A stretch of DNA of 64,000 nucleotides, from positions 1-64,000 of the forward strand of contig JAFTIL010000021.1 in the NCBI GenBank assembly GCA_017456905.1, read 5' to 3'. The position numbers and the translations under genes are program-made. Every line of letters begins with the position of its first letter. The first letter of the stretch is position 1. Of the stretch, positions 23,991 to 33,334 are shown piece after piece. Source of the DNA: Clostridia bacterium. GTDB taxonomy: Bacteria > Bacillota > Clostridia > Oscillospirales > CAG-272. The notes below the pieces were generated by a model, which worked only from the letters and a program-made list of their open reading frames with translations, was not told the origin of the DNA and did no database searches.

Positions 23991-24680
23991 TTAATCCTCT
24001 TTCGGCACTCTCTGAACGAGCTCGATATCCTTCCCCGTCTTGACCAAAGAGTCCGAGGGAATGACCCCGCGAACACAGGCGGTGGGATAGACCACCGTGC
24101 GCTGGCCAATGATGGTGCCGGGATTGACCACGGCGTTACATCCGACTTCGGCGTAATCACCGAGAATGGCGCCTAATTTGCGGCGGCCCGTTTCAATGAC
24201 CTCGTCCCCGTTTTTGATGGAGATCAGAGTGCCGTCACCCTTGACGTTGGAGATCACGGCTCCCGCGCCGAGATGGGCCTTGTAGCCGAGGATAGCGTCG
24301 CCTACGTAATTGAAATGAGGCACCTGCACCTTGTCGAAAAGGATGCAGTTCTTCAGTTCTGTTGAATTGCCCACCACACAACCCTCACCAACGAGAACCG
24401 CGCCTCGGATATATGCGCCGTGGCGGATCTGGGCGTTCTCCCCAATGATGGCAGGCGCGCCAATGGCGGCGGAGGGCGCCACTACGGCCGAGCGGGCGAT
24501 CCACACGCCCTCGGCGTGCTTTTGATAGATGGCGGGATCCAAGGTCTGGCCGATGGCAAGAATGATCTCCTTAAAGACGGGGATCAACAGCCACGGAGAT
24601 TCTACTGTGGATAATTGAGACCATGCGAGAGAGTGGCCGGGCTCAAAAAGCTCAAGTGTTTTCATTTGAATTTTTCCCAT
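23991..24680 (-). CDS. Left-handed beta-helix acyltransferase-like protein (GlmU C-domain-like)
   Basis: 229 residues; a hexapeptide-repeat region (about 60-200) with 'IGAPAIIGENAQIRHGAYIRGAVLVGEGCVVGNS' style turns, 'HFNYVGDAILG' and 'NPGTIIGQRTVVYP'. The order resembles the acetyltransferase half of GlmU, without the uridylyltransferase half. It follows glmM by 19 bases in the glmS-glmM unit, so a part in hexosamine acetylation or nucleotide-sugar supply is likely. AAGGAAGG precedes ATG 24680. Whether it is the cell's glucosamine-1-phosphate acetyltransferase cannot be told from sequence. Confidence 0.78.
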   Translation of the reverse strand: MGKIQMKTLELFEPGHSLAWSQLSTVESPWLLIPVFKEIILAIGQTLDPAIYQKHAEGVWIARSAVVAPSAAIGAPAIIGENAQIRHGAYIRGAVLVGEGCVVGNSTELKNCILFDKVQVPHFNYVGDAILGYKAHLGAGAVISNVKGDGTLISIKNGDEVIETGRRKLGAILGDYAEVGCNAVVNPGTIIGQRTVVYPTACVRGVIPSDSLVKTGKDIELVQRVPKED

Positions 24681-24699
24681 GTTGCATACCTTCCTTTGT

Positions 24700-26088
24700 T
24701 TATAAAGTGAGGCCCTCGGATCTGATGACCGAGAGCAATTCGTCTACGAACGTTTCGCAGATTTCCCGAGCGGCGGCTTCGGCCATGACACGGATGACAG
24801 GCTCGGTTCCGCTCTTGCGAAGCAGCATCCTTCCGTTACTGCCAAGACGGGCGTTCAGTTCCTCCTGCTTGGCCCTGACGGCGGTGTTTTCAAATACCGC
24901 ATCCTTGTCGGGGACCCGAATGCTTTTACAGAGTTGAGGATACATGACCACCGCCTCGCAAAGCTTGGAAAGCGAGAGCTTGGAGGAGACCACCTGCTCC
25001 ATGAGCAAGATGGCGGTGAGGATCCCGTCCCCGGTGGTGGCGTATTTCTTGATGATGATATGCCCCGATTGTTCGCCGCCCAGGCTGTGTCCGTTTTGGG
25101 CCATATTCTCGTAAATGAAGCGGTCGCCTACGGTGGTCTGTACGTAATCAATGGCCGCTTGCTCCAAAGCCTTATACAGACCCATGTTGGACATGACGGT
25201 GGTGACCACGGTGTTGTTGTTCAGCGTTCCTTGAGCCTTCATGGCTTTTCCAAGCACGTATAGGATGTGGTCTCCGTTGACCTCGTTGCCGTTCTCGTCT
25301 ACGGCGATACAGCGGTCGGCGTCGCCGTCAAAGGCAAAGCCGATGTCCAGCTTCTCTTCCTTGACCAAACGGCAAAGGGCATCGATGTGAGTTGAGCCCA
25401 CGCCCTCGTTGATGTTGATGCCGTTGGGGGTGTCGCCGATAACGTAGGTCTTGGCCCCCAAAGCTTCAAAGACCGCTTTGGCGATCATCCAGGAGGCGCC
25501 GTTGGCACAGTCCAGCCCCACGCGGAAGCCCTTGTAGGAATGGGCGGCCAAAGAAATGAGATAACCCACGTAGCGGTTGCGCCCCGCAGCATAGTCTTCG
25601 ATCCGTCCGATGTTGGCACCCGTGGCTACGGGGAGGTCATCGCCCGTCAGGCCAAGTGCCGCAGCGCCGCCGTCAAGATAGGCTTCGATGACCTCAATGG
25701 TCTTGTCGTCGATCTTTTCTCCGTTGCGGTTGACCAGCTTGATGCCGTTGTCGGCGTAAGGGTTGTGGGAAGCTGAGATCATGACGCCGCAATCAAAATC
25801 GTCACGGGCGGTCACGAAGGATACGCTGGGGGTGGTGGTGACGTGGAGCATATAGGCATCCGCGCCCGAGGCGGTGAGCCCCGCCACGATGGCGTATTCA
25901 AACATATAGCTGGAGCGGCGGGTGTCTTTGCCGATGACCACACGGGTCTTGTGATTGGGATCGGTTTGCCCCGAGAGAGGGGACGAGTAGTACCAGCCGA
26001 GAAAGCGGCCGATGCGGTATGCGTGATATGAATCAAGGGTCACGTTGGCTTCCCCACGGAAGCCGTCGGTGCCAAAGTATTTTCCCAT
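24700..26088 (-). CDS. glmM: Phosphoglucosamine mutase
   Basis: Converts glucosamine-6-phosphate to glucosamine-1-phosphate for UDP-GlcNAc and cell wall. 462 residues; 'KYFGTDGFRGEAN' at the start, catalytic phosphoserine in 'ISASHNPYADNGIK' (about 100-113), metal loop 'DGDADRC' (about 254-260), and phosphate-binding 'RKSGTEPVIRVMAE' near the end. AAAGGA precedes the ATG. It is 51 bases after glmS and 19 before the hexapeptide protein. Confidence 0.96.
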   Translation of the reverse strand: MGKYFGTDGFRGEANVTLDSYHAYRIGRFLGWYYSSPLSGQTDPNHKTRVVIGKDTRRSSYMFEYAIVAGLTASGADAYMLHVTTTPSVSFVTARDDFDCGVMISASHNPYADNGIKLVNRNGEKIDDKTIEVIEAYLDGGAAALGLTGDDLPVATGANIGRIEDYAAGRNRYVGYLISLAAHSYKGFRVGLDCANGASWMIAKAVFEALGAKTYVIGDTPNGININEGVGSTHIDALCRLVKEEKLDIGFAFDGDADRCIAVDENGNEVNGDHILYVLGKAMKAQGTLNNNTVVTTVMSNMGLYKALEQAAIDYVQTTVGDRFIYENMAQNGHSLGGEQSGHIIIKKYATTGDGILTAILLMEQVVSSKLSLSKLCEAVVMYPQLCKSIRVPDKDAVFENTAVRAKQEELNARLGSNGRMLLRKSGTEPVIRVMAEAAAREICETFVDELLSVIRSEGLTL

Positions 26089-26139
26089 ATTGAATTAGTT
26101 CCTTTCTTGCTATGCGAATGCTGTAGCCCGAGTCTCTGT

Positions 26140-28050
26140 TTACTCTACCGTAACGCTTTTGGCTAAATTTCTCGGCTTGTCGGGGTCGAGGGTGCGCGCC
26201 ACGCTGACGTGGTAGGCCAGAAGCTGGAGCGGAACAGAGGCGATCAAGGGGGTAAAGCAGGGATGGGTGGCAGGCAAGGGAATGACGCGGTCAGCAACGT
26301 CCGAGAGCGCAAGTCCTCCCTCGCGGAGAATGTTTTCTGCGGTCGTCAAACAGATCACGTAAGCTCCGCGTGCCTTGACCTCTGCCACGTTGGAGAGGGT
26401 TTTGTGCAAAAGATGAGGCTGGGTCACCAGGGCGACGACAGGTGTGCCGTCTTGGATCAGGCTGATGGTGCCGTGCTTCAGCTCTCCTGCCGCGTAAGCC
26501 TCGGCGTGGATATAGGAGACCTCTTTCAGCTTGAGGCTCCCCTCCATGGAGAGAGCGTGATCCATGCCTCGACCGATGAAAAATATATGACGGGCGGAAG
26601 CCAGCTCTTGGGAGAGACGGCACAGATCCGACTCCAGAGAGATCAACTGCTCCATTTTCTCGGGGACAGACGTCAGCTCTCGGATCAGCTTTTCTTGCTC
26701 GTCTGCTGAAAGCACTTTTTTGGCTCGCCCTAACTGTAAAGCTAACAAATACATGGCCGCCACCTGGGCGCAGTAGGCCTTGGTGGTGGCTACGGCGATC
26801 TCGGGGCCTGCGGGGGTGTAAAAAACGTGATCGGCTTCCCCTGCGAGGGTACTGCCTTGGACGTTGACGATCCCTAAAGTGGGTATCCCCATAGATTTGC
26901 ATAGCCGTAGAGCCGCGACGGTATCGGCGGTCTCTCCGGATTGACTGACCAGTACGGTCAGCGTGTGGCTTGGGTGAGGGATTACGGGTTCACGGTAACG
27001 GAATTCCGAGGCGATCTCTACCTCCACGGGCACGCGGCACAGAGACTCGATGGCCGCCTTGCCCACAAGACAGGCGTGGTATGCCGAGCCGCAGGCGATC
27101 ATACGGATGTTTTGAACCGAGGCAAGAAGCGCCCCGTCTGTGAAAAAGGGATTGTCGGGATCGGTCAGCCCGCTTTCCAGTGTGCGTTTTACTGCTTGTG
27201 GTGCTTCCTCAATCTCCTTGCGCATGAAATGCTTGTAATGCCCCAACCGTGCTGCGTTTTCGGACAGGGTGAGGGTTACGGGGTCACCATAGCTCTTTGT
27301 GACATTCGTCACGGTATGAGTATCGTTGTTATATGCGTAAAAGGATATACCTTGCGTTGTCAGCTTGATGATGTGGCCATCCTCGGGATAGAAGACCTGC
27401 CGCGTGAGAGGCAGGAGGGCGGGGATGTCGGAGGCCATGATCCCCGAAATTTGCTGTTTCCCGTTGTTGATACACCCGATGATGAGGGGGCTGTCACGGC
27501 GGACGGCGTATATGATATCCGGCTCGTCGGCAAAGAGGATCCCCAAGGCGTAAGCGCCCTTGAGCCGCGTAAGCACCGAGCCGATGATGCTCGCTTTTTC
27601 GCTTTCGGGGGCGTTGCTGCAGGCCTTGGACAAAAGATGCACGATGACCTCGGTGTCGGTTTGGGATCTGAACTCTACGCCCTCGGCAATAAGCTCGCGC
27701 CGAAGGTCGTAGTGATTTTCGATGATCCCGTTGTGGACCACGGCGATGCACCCGTCCTCACTGATATGGGGATGAGCGTTTTCTTTCGATGGGATACCGT
27801 GGGTGGCCCATCGGGTGTGGCCAATGCCGCAGGAGCCTGGAAGATCGGCTCCGCCGCGGGTTTTGTCAATGAGCGCCTGCAAACGCCCGCAGGCCTTGGC
27901 CACCTGCAAAGGGGGCGGTTCTGTGGTCTTGACGGGAGCTTGAACAGCCAGGCCCGCCGAGTCGTAGCCGCGGTATTCCAACCTTGAAAGTCCTTCCAAA
28001 ATAATGGGGGACGCTTGCTCGTAACCTGTATAACCCATAATTCCGCACAT
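26140..28050 (-). CDS. glmS: Glutamine--fructose-6-phosphate aminotransferase
   Basis: Makes glucosamine-6-phosphate from fructose-6-phosphate and glutamine. 636 residues starting MCGIMGYTGY, so the catalytic Cys becomes residue 1 after Met removal; the frame's upstream Met at 28077 would block this. Glutaminase motifs 'GIGHTRWATHG' and 'HNGIIENH', two SIS domains ('SQSGETADT', 'GRGMDHALSMEGSLKLKE'), and the C-terminal 'KPRNLAKSVTVE'. GCGAGG lies upstream. No glmS ribozyme is evident in the 150 bases before it. Heads the glmS-glmM-LbH unit. Confidence 0.97.
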   Translation of the reverse strand: MCGIMGYTGYEQASPIILEGLSRLEYRGYDSAGLAVQAPVKTTEPPPLQVAKACGRLQALIDKTRGGADLPGSCGIGHTRWATHGIPSKENAHPHISEDGCIAVVHNGIIENHYDLRRELIAEGVEFRSQTDTEVIVHLLSKACSNAPESEKASIIGSVLTRLKGAYALGILFADEPDIIYAVRRDSPLIIGCINNGKQQISGIMASDIPALLPLTRQVFYPEDGHIIKLTTQGISFYAYNNDTHTVTNVTKSYGDPVTLTLSENAARLGHYKHFMRKEIEEAPQAVKRTLESGLTDPDNPFFTDGALLASVQNIRMIACGSAYHACLVGKAAIESLCRVPVEVEIASEFRYREPVIPHPSHTLTVLVSQSGETADTVAALRLCKSMGIPTLGIVNVQGSTLAGEADHVFYTPAGPEIAVATTKAYCAQVAAMYLLALQLGRAKKVLSADEQEKLIRELTSVPEKMEQLISLESDLCRLSQELASARHIFFIGRGMDHALSMEGSLKLKEVSYIHAEAYAAGELKHGTISLIQDGTPVVALVTQPHLLHKTLSNVAEVKARGAYVICLTTAENILREGGLALSDVADRVIPLPATHPCFTPLIASVPLQLLAYHVSVARTLDPDKPRNLAKSVTVE

Positions 28051-28207
28051 AAAATGTACCTCGCTTTCTCGTACCATAGTATGTGACAGAAAAGCGGTTT
28101 GTCATACGGTTTGGAGAATAGAGAATAGATAAGGTGGATTTTCACGAAGAAAATCTGCATTTACCACCTCATCCGCCGCCCGCCGCAGGGAGGATTTTCA
28201 TATAGTT

Positions 28208-28390
28208 GTGGGGAAGGGGCCCCACATGGGCGGTTAATGGGGCTCTTTTATCATGTGAGCTACCCTCGGCGGATCAAGAAACCATATCTTTCCTTCGGGT
28301 GTTCAATCACTTGGTCAAATCTTTTTGTTTTAAAAGTTTTTGAAGGGTTCCAAGGGAAACTTTTTTCAAAAAGTTTCCCTTGGCGTACTC
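28208..28390 (-). repeat. Intergenic 3'-end repeat, copy C (after fbp)
   Basis: First hairpin here is GGGAAACTTTTT/AAAAAGTTTCCC, followed by 'caaaaacttttaaaacaaaaag', the 'ttgaccaagtgat' block, and GTGGGG/CCCCAC at the end. Begins about 25 bases after the fbp stop. The remaining 150 bases up to the glmS start hold only short inverted repeats (GAAAATCCTCC/…). Confidence 0.88.
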
Positions 28391-28413
28391 TTTTATGTTC
28401 CTTGCGTATACTT

Positions 28414-30378
28414 TCAGTCCGGCGACACAACGCCCTCGCGGTAAGCGTCGAGGAGGGCGCGGAGGTCGTCCATGCGATCCTTGATGCGCTTGCCCGCGTC
28501 GGTGTCGCGGACGTACATACGTTGGGGCATCATTTCAAAGACCACGTCGTTTGTGGCCAGAATGTCGCAGTTGTCGCGGACGGCAGCACTCTTACCCTCG
28601 AAGGGGCTGTGAGACACAAGACGGAGACCCTTTGAGGTGTAAATGAGGGTGTAGCCTGCAATGCCCGTCTTGTCATGATAGGCGCGACAGAAGCCTCCGT
28701 CAATGCGGATGTAACGGCCGCCTGCCTTCACGGGGGGCTCGCCGGTGGCCGCACGGATGGGCACGTGACCGTTGATGATATGGGCGGTGGCGGGGTCGAG
28801 ACCAAACTCGCGGAGAATGGCACAGGCGTGGTCATATTTTTCAACCAAACCGTAGTAGGCGTTCTTGTCCTCGGCCCAGGTCTTGCGGTCGGCCACGAAA
28901 TACCGCTCAAAGGTGGTCATCTGAGCGCGGCCAAAGAGGGGACTCTGCTTGCCGCACCAGAGATAGTACATGAAGTCGAGGGCATTTTGATCGCCGTTGT
29001 AGAAGGCGGCGCGGGCGGTCTTGTCGCAGTAGTCCATATAGGCGCGGCCCGAAAACACCTGTCCGTCGTGGGTCTTGACCTCTTCAAAACTTCCGTCGGG
29101 ATTCATGGGAATACAGCCGTGGAACAGGAGATTGCCGTTGAAGATCTTGTAGAGAGAGCCATTGGTGTAGAAGAAATCAATGTGGCGGCGCAGACCCTTG
29201 CTGTGACGGAAGGCGTGGGTCAGGGATGCCATGAGGGAGGATTCCGCGGGGGACAGCTTGTAGGGATCGGCGGGATCTATGGTGGGGAAGTGGCCGTCGT
29301 TGAGGGGATAGACCTCCCCGCCAATGGTCACGGTGTTGTTTTCGTAGTCGATCTTGTCCAGCAGCAGGCGGTGCTCCATACCGTACTCGGGGTGACGCTG
29401 GATGATCTGTCCTTCCAGCTTGAACATGATGATGGCAATGGCCTTGTGAGCCTTGGACAGAGTGTCCATGCTGCTCTTGACGTAGTAAGCGTCATCGGGA
29501 TTACGGGGCATGAACCAGGTGCAGCCCTTGTAGGTCTCCTGAGCGAAGCCGATGAGGTCACGCAGGGAGATGCCGTAGCTGTTTTCGATGGTGGACAGGG
29601 TATTGTACTGCAATGCGGAGTTCAGTACCGTGGCCACACAGGCGGCAGATCCCGCGGCAGCACCCATCCAGACGATGTCGTGGTTGCCCCATTGGATATC
29701 CACGTTGTGATGCTCGCGGAGCATATCCATGATGCGGTCGGCGTGCTTGCCTCTGTCGTAGATGTCACCTACCACGTGCAGACAGTCCACCGCCATGCGC
29801 TTGACAAGGTTGCAGAGCGCCACGATAAAGGCCTCGGCCTGACCCACCTCAATGACCGTGGAGATGATATTCTGATAGTAGGCTTGCTTGTCATGCTCCT
29901 CGCCCGAGGTGTGGAGTAGCTCGTCGATGATGTACTGGAAATCCTTGGGGAGCGCCGCCCGCACCTTGGCACGGGTGTACTTGGAGGCCACCGAGCGGGA
30001 CAAATCCACCAGACGGTACAGGGTGATGCGGTACCAGTCGGGGGTGATGACACCGCTCACTTTCAGTTCCTCCATTTTTTCTGTGGGGTAGTAGATGAGG
30101 GTGCAGAGGGTGCGGCGCTCGTCCTCTGACATGGTGCGATAGAACAAGAGATCCACCTTTTCGCGGATGACCCCCGAGCAGTTGTTGAGGATATGCTCAA
30201 AGGCTTCGGCCTCGCCGTGAAGGTCGCTCATAAAATGCTCGGTGCCCTTGGGGAGATTGGACAGGGCGTTGAGGTTGACCAAAGTCGCGCTGGCAAGAGC
30301 AATGGAGGGATATTCGGCGGCGAGCAGACGCAGGATCTTGAGTTGCTCCTTGGTATAGGCGGTTTTAACGGTGTCCAT
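28414..30378 (-). CDS. fbp: Fructose-1,6-bisphosphatase, class III
   Basis: Gluconeogenic enzyme of the Firmicutes-specific class III (calcineurin-like metallophosphatase). 654 residues, the usual size. Metal-binding motifs are 'VGDIYDRGKHAD' and 'WGNHDIVWMGAAAG' (about 203-245), and 'NGHVPIRAATGEPPVKAGG' near 540. GGAGG lies a few bases before ATG 30378. It follows the lipoprotein at 30426 by 47 bases on the same strand. Confidence 0.97.
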   Translation of the reverse strand: MDTVKTAYTKEQLKILRLLAAEYPSIALASATLVNLNALSNLPKGTEHFMSDLHGEAEAFEHILNNCSGVIREKVDLLFYRTMSEDERRTLCTLIYYPTEKMEELKVSGVITPDWYRITLYRLVDLSRSVASKYTRAKVRAALPKDFQYIIDELLHTSGEEHDKQAYYQNIISTVIEVGQAEAFIVALCNLVKRMAVDCLHVVGDIYDRGKHADRIMDMLREHHNVDIQWGNHDIVWMGAAAGSAACVATVLNSALQYNTLSTIENSYGISLRDLIGFAQETYKGCTWFMPRNPDDAYYVKSSMDTLSKAHKAIAIIMFKLEGQIIQRHPEYGMEHRLLLDKIDYENNTVTIGGEVYPLNDGHFPTIDPADPYKLSPAESSLMASLTHAFRHSKGLRRHIDFFYTNGSLYKIFNGNLLFHGCIPMNPDGSFEEVKTHDGQVFSGRAYMDYCDKTARAAFYNGDQNALDFMYYLWCGKQSPLFGRAQMTTFERYFVADRKTWAEDKNAYYGLVEKYDHACAILREFGLDPATAHIINGHVPIRAATGEPPVKAGGRYIRIDGGFCRAYHDKTGIAGYTLIYTSKGLRLVSHSPFEGKSAAVRDNCDILATNDVVFEMMPQRMYVRDTDAGKRIKDRMDDLRALLDAYREGVVSPD

Positions 30379-30425
30379 AGGTTCCTCCGTTTATGTATGA
30401 GTTGATGAAGGTGTGGTCGTTAGGG

Positions 30426-31580
30426 TTACTGCATCCATTCGTATTCCTCGTATAGGTCGGGGCGATAAATTCGTCCCTCCTCCACGGTCACATGGGCGCG
30501 GACAAGGTCTTCGATGGCCTTGCGGATGTGGTAGTGGGGGTAGCGGGCGGTGGGTTCCCACATGGAGATCAGATGCTTCTTGTAGCCTCCGCCGCCAAAG
30601 TTACCAACCGCAAAAATATCCGTACTGCTTCCGTCCATACCGGTGAATTCCTCAGGATTCCACGTGGGGTGATGGGCGAAGTCCTGCTCCACCATGACGT
30701 CCACCACAGAGGCAACCTCCTCGACGGTGAGGGGGATAGTTTCCTCCTGAATGATATGGAAGGCCGATTGCTGAAGCCAATTTTTGTAGTACAGATGATA
30801 AAAATACAGCACGCCTGCGCCGTTCTCGTGGACGTAGAGATCATACACGTAGTAGCCGTGATAGGTGTTCCCGTCATCCCTTACGAGATCGAAAGATACC
30901 GATTCGATACAGCGAATAAAATTTATACATTCAACGCCGTCTCTATCATGGTATATGGAATGGGGAATGTTGATTTGATTGCAGCTATCATAGTACCCCG
31001 ACCATTTTCGCTCATTGTTTTTGGCAATTTCCTCTTGGGAATAGTAGTCGAGATAACAGTGCTTTGGCAGTTTGTCTCCCATGATCTCAGCGGGAAAATC
31101 CTGCTCGTATATATAGCCGTCCAGCTCGTCATAGCGGGCATCCATGCTTTCGTTGAGGCCGGAATAGATATCCTTGTCCAAATACAACACGCCGTCCTTC
31201 ATGTAAAGGGATAGATAGAACAGTTCATTGTCGGGGAGGGAATAGACCGTGTAGTAGGTGTTCTTACCGCCTTCGGTATAGTTGCGGACGATCTTGTTTC
31301 CGAAGATAGATGCAATATACTGATAGGTATACTCCTGATCTTTGTCCCGTCCCATAGCATATGTGACATATTCAATATCCAACGAGCCCTTTTTGCCATC
31401 GGTTTTTGATGTATAATATTTTACGGTGCTTTCATCATACACAAAAGGCGTCTCGTTATCAATGACAACGTCCGTGCCTTTTACGTAATCGGCCGGTAGT
31501 TTCTCTCCGCAAGCTGTCAGCAAACACGGAGCCATCACGAGCAGAGAAAGAGTGGTCAAGGCGCAGATCAGTTTTTTCAT
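30426..31580 (-). CDS. Lipoprotein of unknown function
   Basis: 384 residues with a lipoprotein signal, 'LLTACGE' being the lipobox (Cys about 24). The mature part is rich in Tyr, Asp and Glu, with no repeats or membrane segments and no motif I recognise. AAGGAGA precedes the ATG. It is upstream of fbp, but a metabolic link is not implied. Probably exported and membrane-anchored. Confidence 0.75.
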   Translation of the reverse strand: MKKLICALTTLSLLVMAPCLLTACGEKLPADYVKGTDVVIDNETPFVYDESTVKYYTSKTDGKKGSLDIEYVTYAMGRDKDQEYTYQYIASIFGNKIVRNYTEGGKNTYYTVYSLPDNELFYLSLYMKDGVLYLDKDIYSGLNESMDARYDELDGYIYEQDFPAEIMGDKLPKHCYLDYYSQEEIAKNNERKWSGYYDSCNQINIPHSIYHDRDGVECINFIRCIESVSFDLVRDDGNTYHGYYVYDLYVHENGAGVLYFYHLYYKNWLQQSAFHIIQEETIPLTVEEVASVVDVMVEQDFAHHPTWNPEEFTGMDGSSTDIFAVGNFGGGGYKKHLISMWEPTARYPHYHIRKAIEDLVRAHVTVEEGRIYRPDLYEEYEWMQ

Positions 31581-31699
31581 GGCAAATCTCCTTTACAATA
31601 ATATAAGGGGGTTCTACCTATATAGACACGTTTCTGTGGGGAAATCTTACTCAGAAAGTTTTAAAAAGTAAATTGTGGAAAATGATATTTGATATACGA

Positions 31700-31824
31700 A
31701 TGGGGCAGGGGCCCCATGGGGTGCGGGATGAAGTTATGGGTATTTGATTTCTTCACCAATAGCTTTTTGTTTTAAAAGTTTTTGAGGGGGGCGGGGGAAA
31801 CTTTTTTCAAAAAGTTTCCCCCGT
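31700..31824 (-). repeat. Intergenic 3'-end repeat, copy D
   Basis: Short form. Hairpin GGGGGAAACTTTTT/AAAAAGTTTCCCCC begins 8 bases after the deacetylase stop; then 'caaaaacttttaaaacaaaaag' and the palindrome ATGGGG/CCCCAT, an A-T closing pair where copies A, B, C, E have G-C. Confidence 0.85.
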
Positions 31825-31832
31825 CGTCCTTC

Positions 31833-32882
31833 TCATTCAACCTCCACCTCAACCCAAGCGGGGATCTCGTCCTTGAAGAGCTGATAGAACTCGGCGTTGG
31901 TGACGAGGACGATGGAATCATCCTGCGCGGCGGCCTCGGTGATGGTCTTGATGAACAGGTCGAACTTTTCCCAAGTGTAGAAGAGGTCAAGCTCGTAGCC
32001 GTGGCACCAGACGTAGAAGAGCATATCCTCGGTGCAATCGGCGGCGATGAACTCGTTCAGAAGTGCCATGGAGTCGGCATCGCTGAAGGAGCAGGTGGGA
32101 TACCATGTCATGAAATACTCGGGCAGGGAGAACTTGCCAAGACCCTTGGCGGTGTTGCGGGTGGTGCAGCTACCGTAGCGGACGTTGGTGGTCTCCAGAA
32201 TGGTCTTGATGTTCTGCTCGTTCCACTCGGTGTCGCCGCCGGGCCAAGCCAGACCGATGGGCTCGTAACCAAAGATCTTCTTGATGTTCTGGGCGTCGCG
32301 CTTGACCTCGTTGGTCACCTGACGCTCGCTGTAATTCTTCAAAGAAGGATGATTAAGGGTGTGGCACTCCACGTCAAAGCCGTCGTAAATACCTGACTCA
32401 ATCTCCTTGCGCGTGTAACGCTGGTGAGGCACGTCGGGACGGTTGAAATGCTGGCCGACCCAAGCCCAGTTGGCACCGTACAGACCCGTGTTGATGTAGA
32501 AGGTGCAGCAATCGGCGTTGTACTTTTTGAGGATCTCCATGACCTTTTCGTCCTGGGTGATGCCGTCGTCAAAGCGGATGGTGAAATATTTCTTGGGGGT
32601 GCCGTCGCGGACGATGCCGTGATCCATCCCGGCCTCGGGGGTCTCGGTCACAGCCTCGGTGGTCACTTCTTCGGTGGGGGCCTCAGTAGGGGCCTCGGTG
32701 ATGATCTCGGTTTCGGACACAGTGGGTTCCTCCTCAGTAGGTGTTTTTGTGGGGGCTTCGGTGGGAGTGACAGTCACCTCTGCGGCGGTGTCGTCAGGGG
32801 TGCTTGCGCTGTCACAGGACATCAGCACGCCCAGACAAAGGACCAGAAGGGCGGTAGTGATCAGAATGAATTTCAGCTTCAT
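31833..32882 (-). CDS. Polysaccharide deacetylase-like lipoprotein
   Basis: 349 residues; lipobox 'VLMSC' (Cys about 23), a Thr/Glu/Pro linker with EAPTEAPTEE units (about 40-85), then a NodB-like domain: 'TIRFDDGIT' with the Asp pair, 'CHTLNHPS' with the His pair, 'AWPGGDTEWN' in place of RPPxG, and 'VWCHGYELD'. The changes in the third motif mark a less usual subfamily. It is last in an apparent operon with the GH127-like and VOC genes (gaps 15 and 20 bases), hinting at shared work on an acetylated plant or host glycan. Confidence 0.85.
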   Translation of the reverse strand: MKLKFILITTALLVLCLGVLMSCDSASTPDDTAAEVTVTPTEAPTKTPTEEEPTVSETEIITEAPTEAPTEEVTTEAVTETPEAGMDHGIVRDGTPKKYFTIRFDDGITQDEKVMEILKKYNADCCTFYINTGLYGANWAWVGQHFNRPDVPHQRYTRKEIESGIYDGFDVECHTLNHPSLKNYSERQVTNEVKRDAQNIKKIFGYEPIGLAWPGGDTEWNEQNIKTILETTNVRYGSCTTRNTAKGLGKFSLPEYFMTWYPTCSFSDADSMALLNEFIAADCTEDMLFYVWCHGYELDLFYTWEKFDLFIKTITEAAAQDDSIVLVTNAEFYQLFKDEIPAWVEVEVE

Positions 32883-32902
32883 ATCATGCGTTCCTCTCTT
32901 TA

Positions 32903-33319
32903 TTAAAATTTACTGATGACCTGCTTGCAGAATTCCAGGGTCTCTCCGTCGGGCCCCTTGACGAAGGCTACGCGCAGGGTGATCTTTAACGGGTGGGAAT
33001 CAAGAGACAATTCTTTTGGGGGTGTGTCAGGGGTAGCGCCGATGGAAAGCGCATGGCGGTAAGCCTCGTCTACGTTCTGTACCGTGAAGGCCAAATGAAT
33101 GAAGGGGCCCTCCTCGGTGTGGGTCATGGCAGGCTTGGCAAACAGCTCCAGCTTGTTGCCGTCGCCGATGTCGAGCAGGGCGATGCGGGAATCCCCCTCG
33201 CCCCATTGGGTGTAGAGCTTGCAACCGAGGGCTTGATAGAATGCCATGGACTTGTCAAAATCCGTGGCACCCACGGCCATGTGGCCAAAGCCCATGCCTT
33301 TGATGATCTCGTTTGGCAT
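32903..33319 (-). CDS. VOC-superfamily protein (glyoxalase-like)
   Basis: 138 residues forming one vicinal-oxygen-chelate module: 'GFGHMAVGATDFDKSMAFYQALG' at the start supplies the first metal His, 'NKLELF' a Glu, 'IHLAFTV' a second His and 'GETLEFCK' a second Glu, so all four lactoylglutathione-lyase-type ligands are present. The substrate is unknown; its position between glycan-active genes suggests something other than methylglyoxal. RBS AAGGAGA. Confidence 0.82.
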   Translation of the reverse strand: MPNEIIKGMGFGHMAVGATDFDKSMAFYQALGCKLYTQWGEGDSRIALLDIGDGNKLELFAKPAMTHTEEGPFIHLAFTVQNVDEAYRHALSIGATPDTPPKELSLDSHPLKITLRVAFVKGPDGETLEFCKQVISKF

Positions 33320-33334
33320 GATGTGTCTCCTTGT

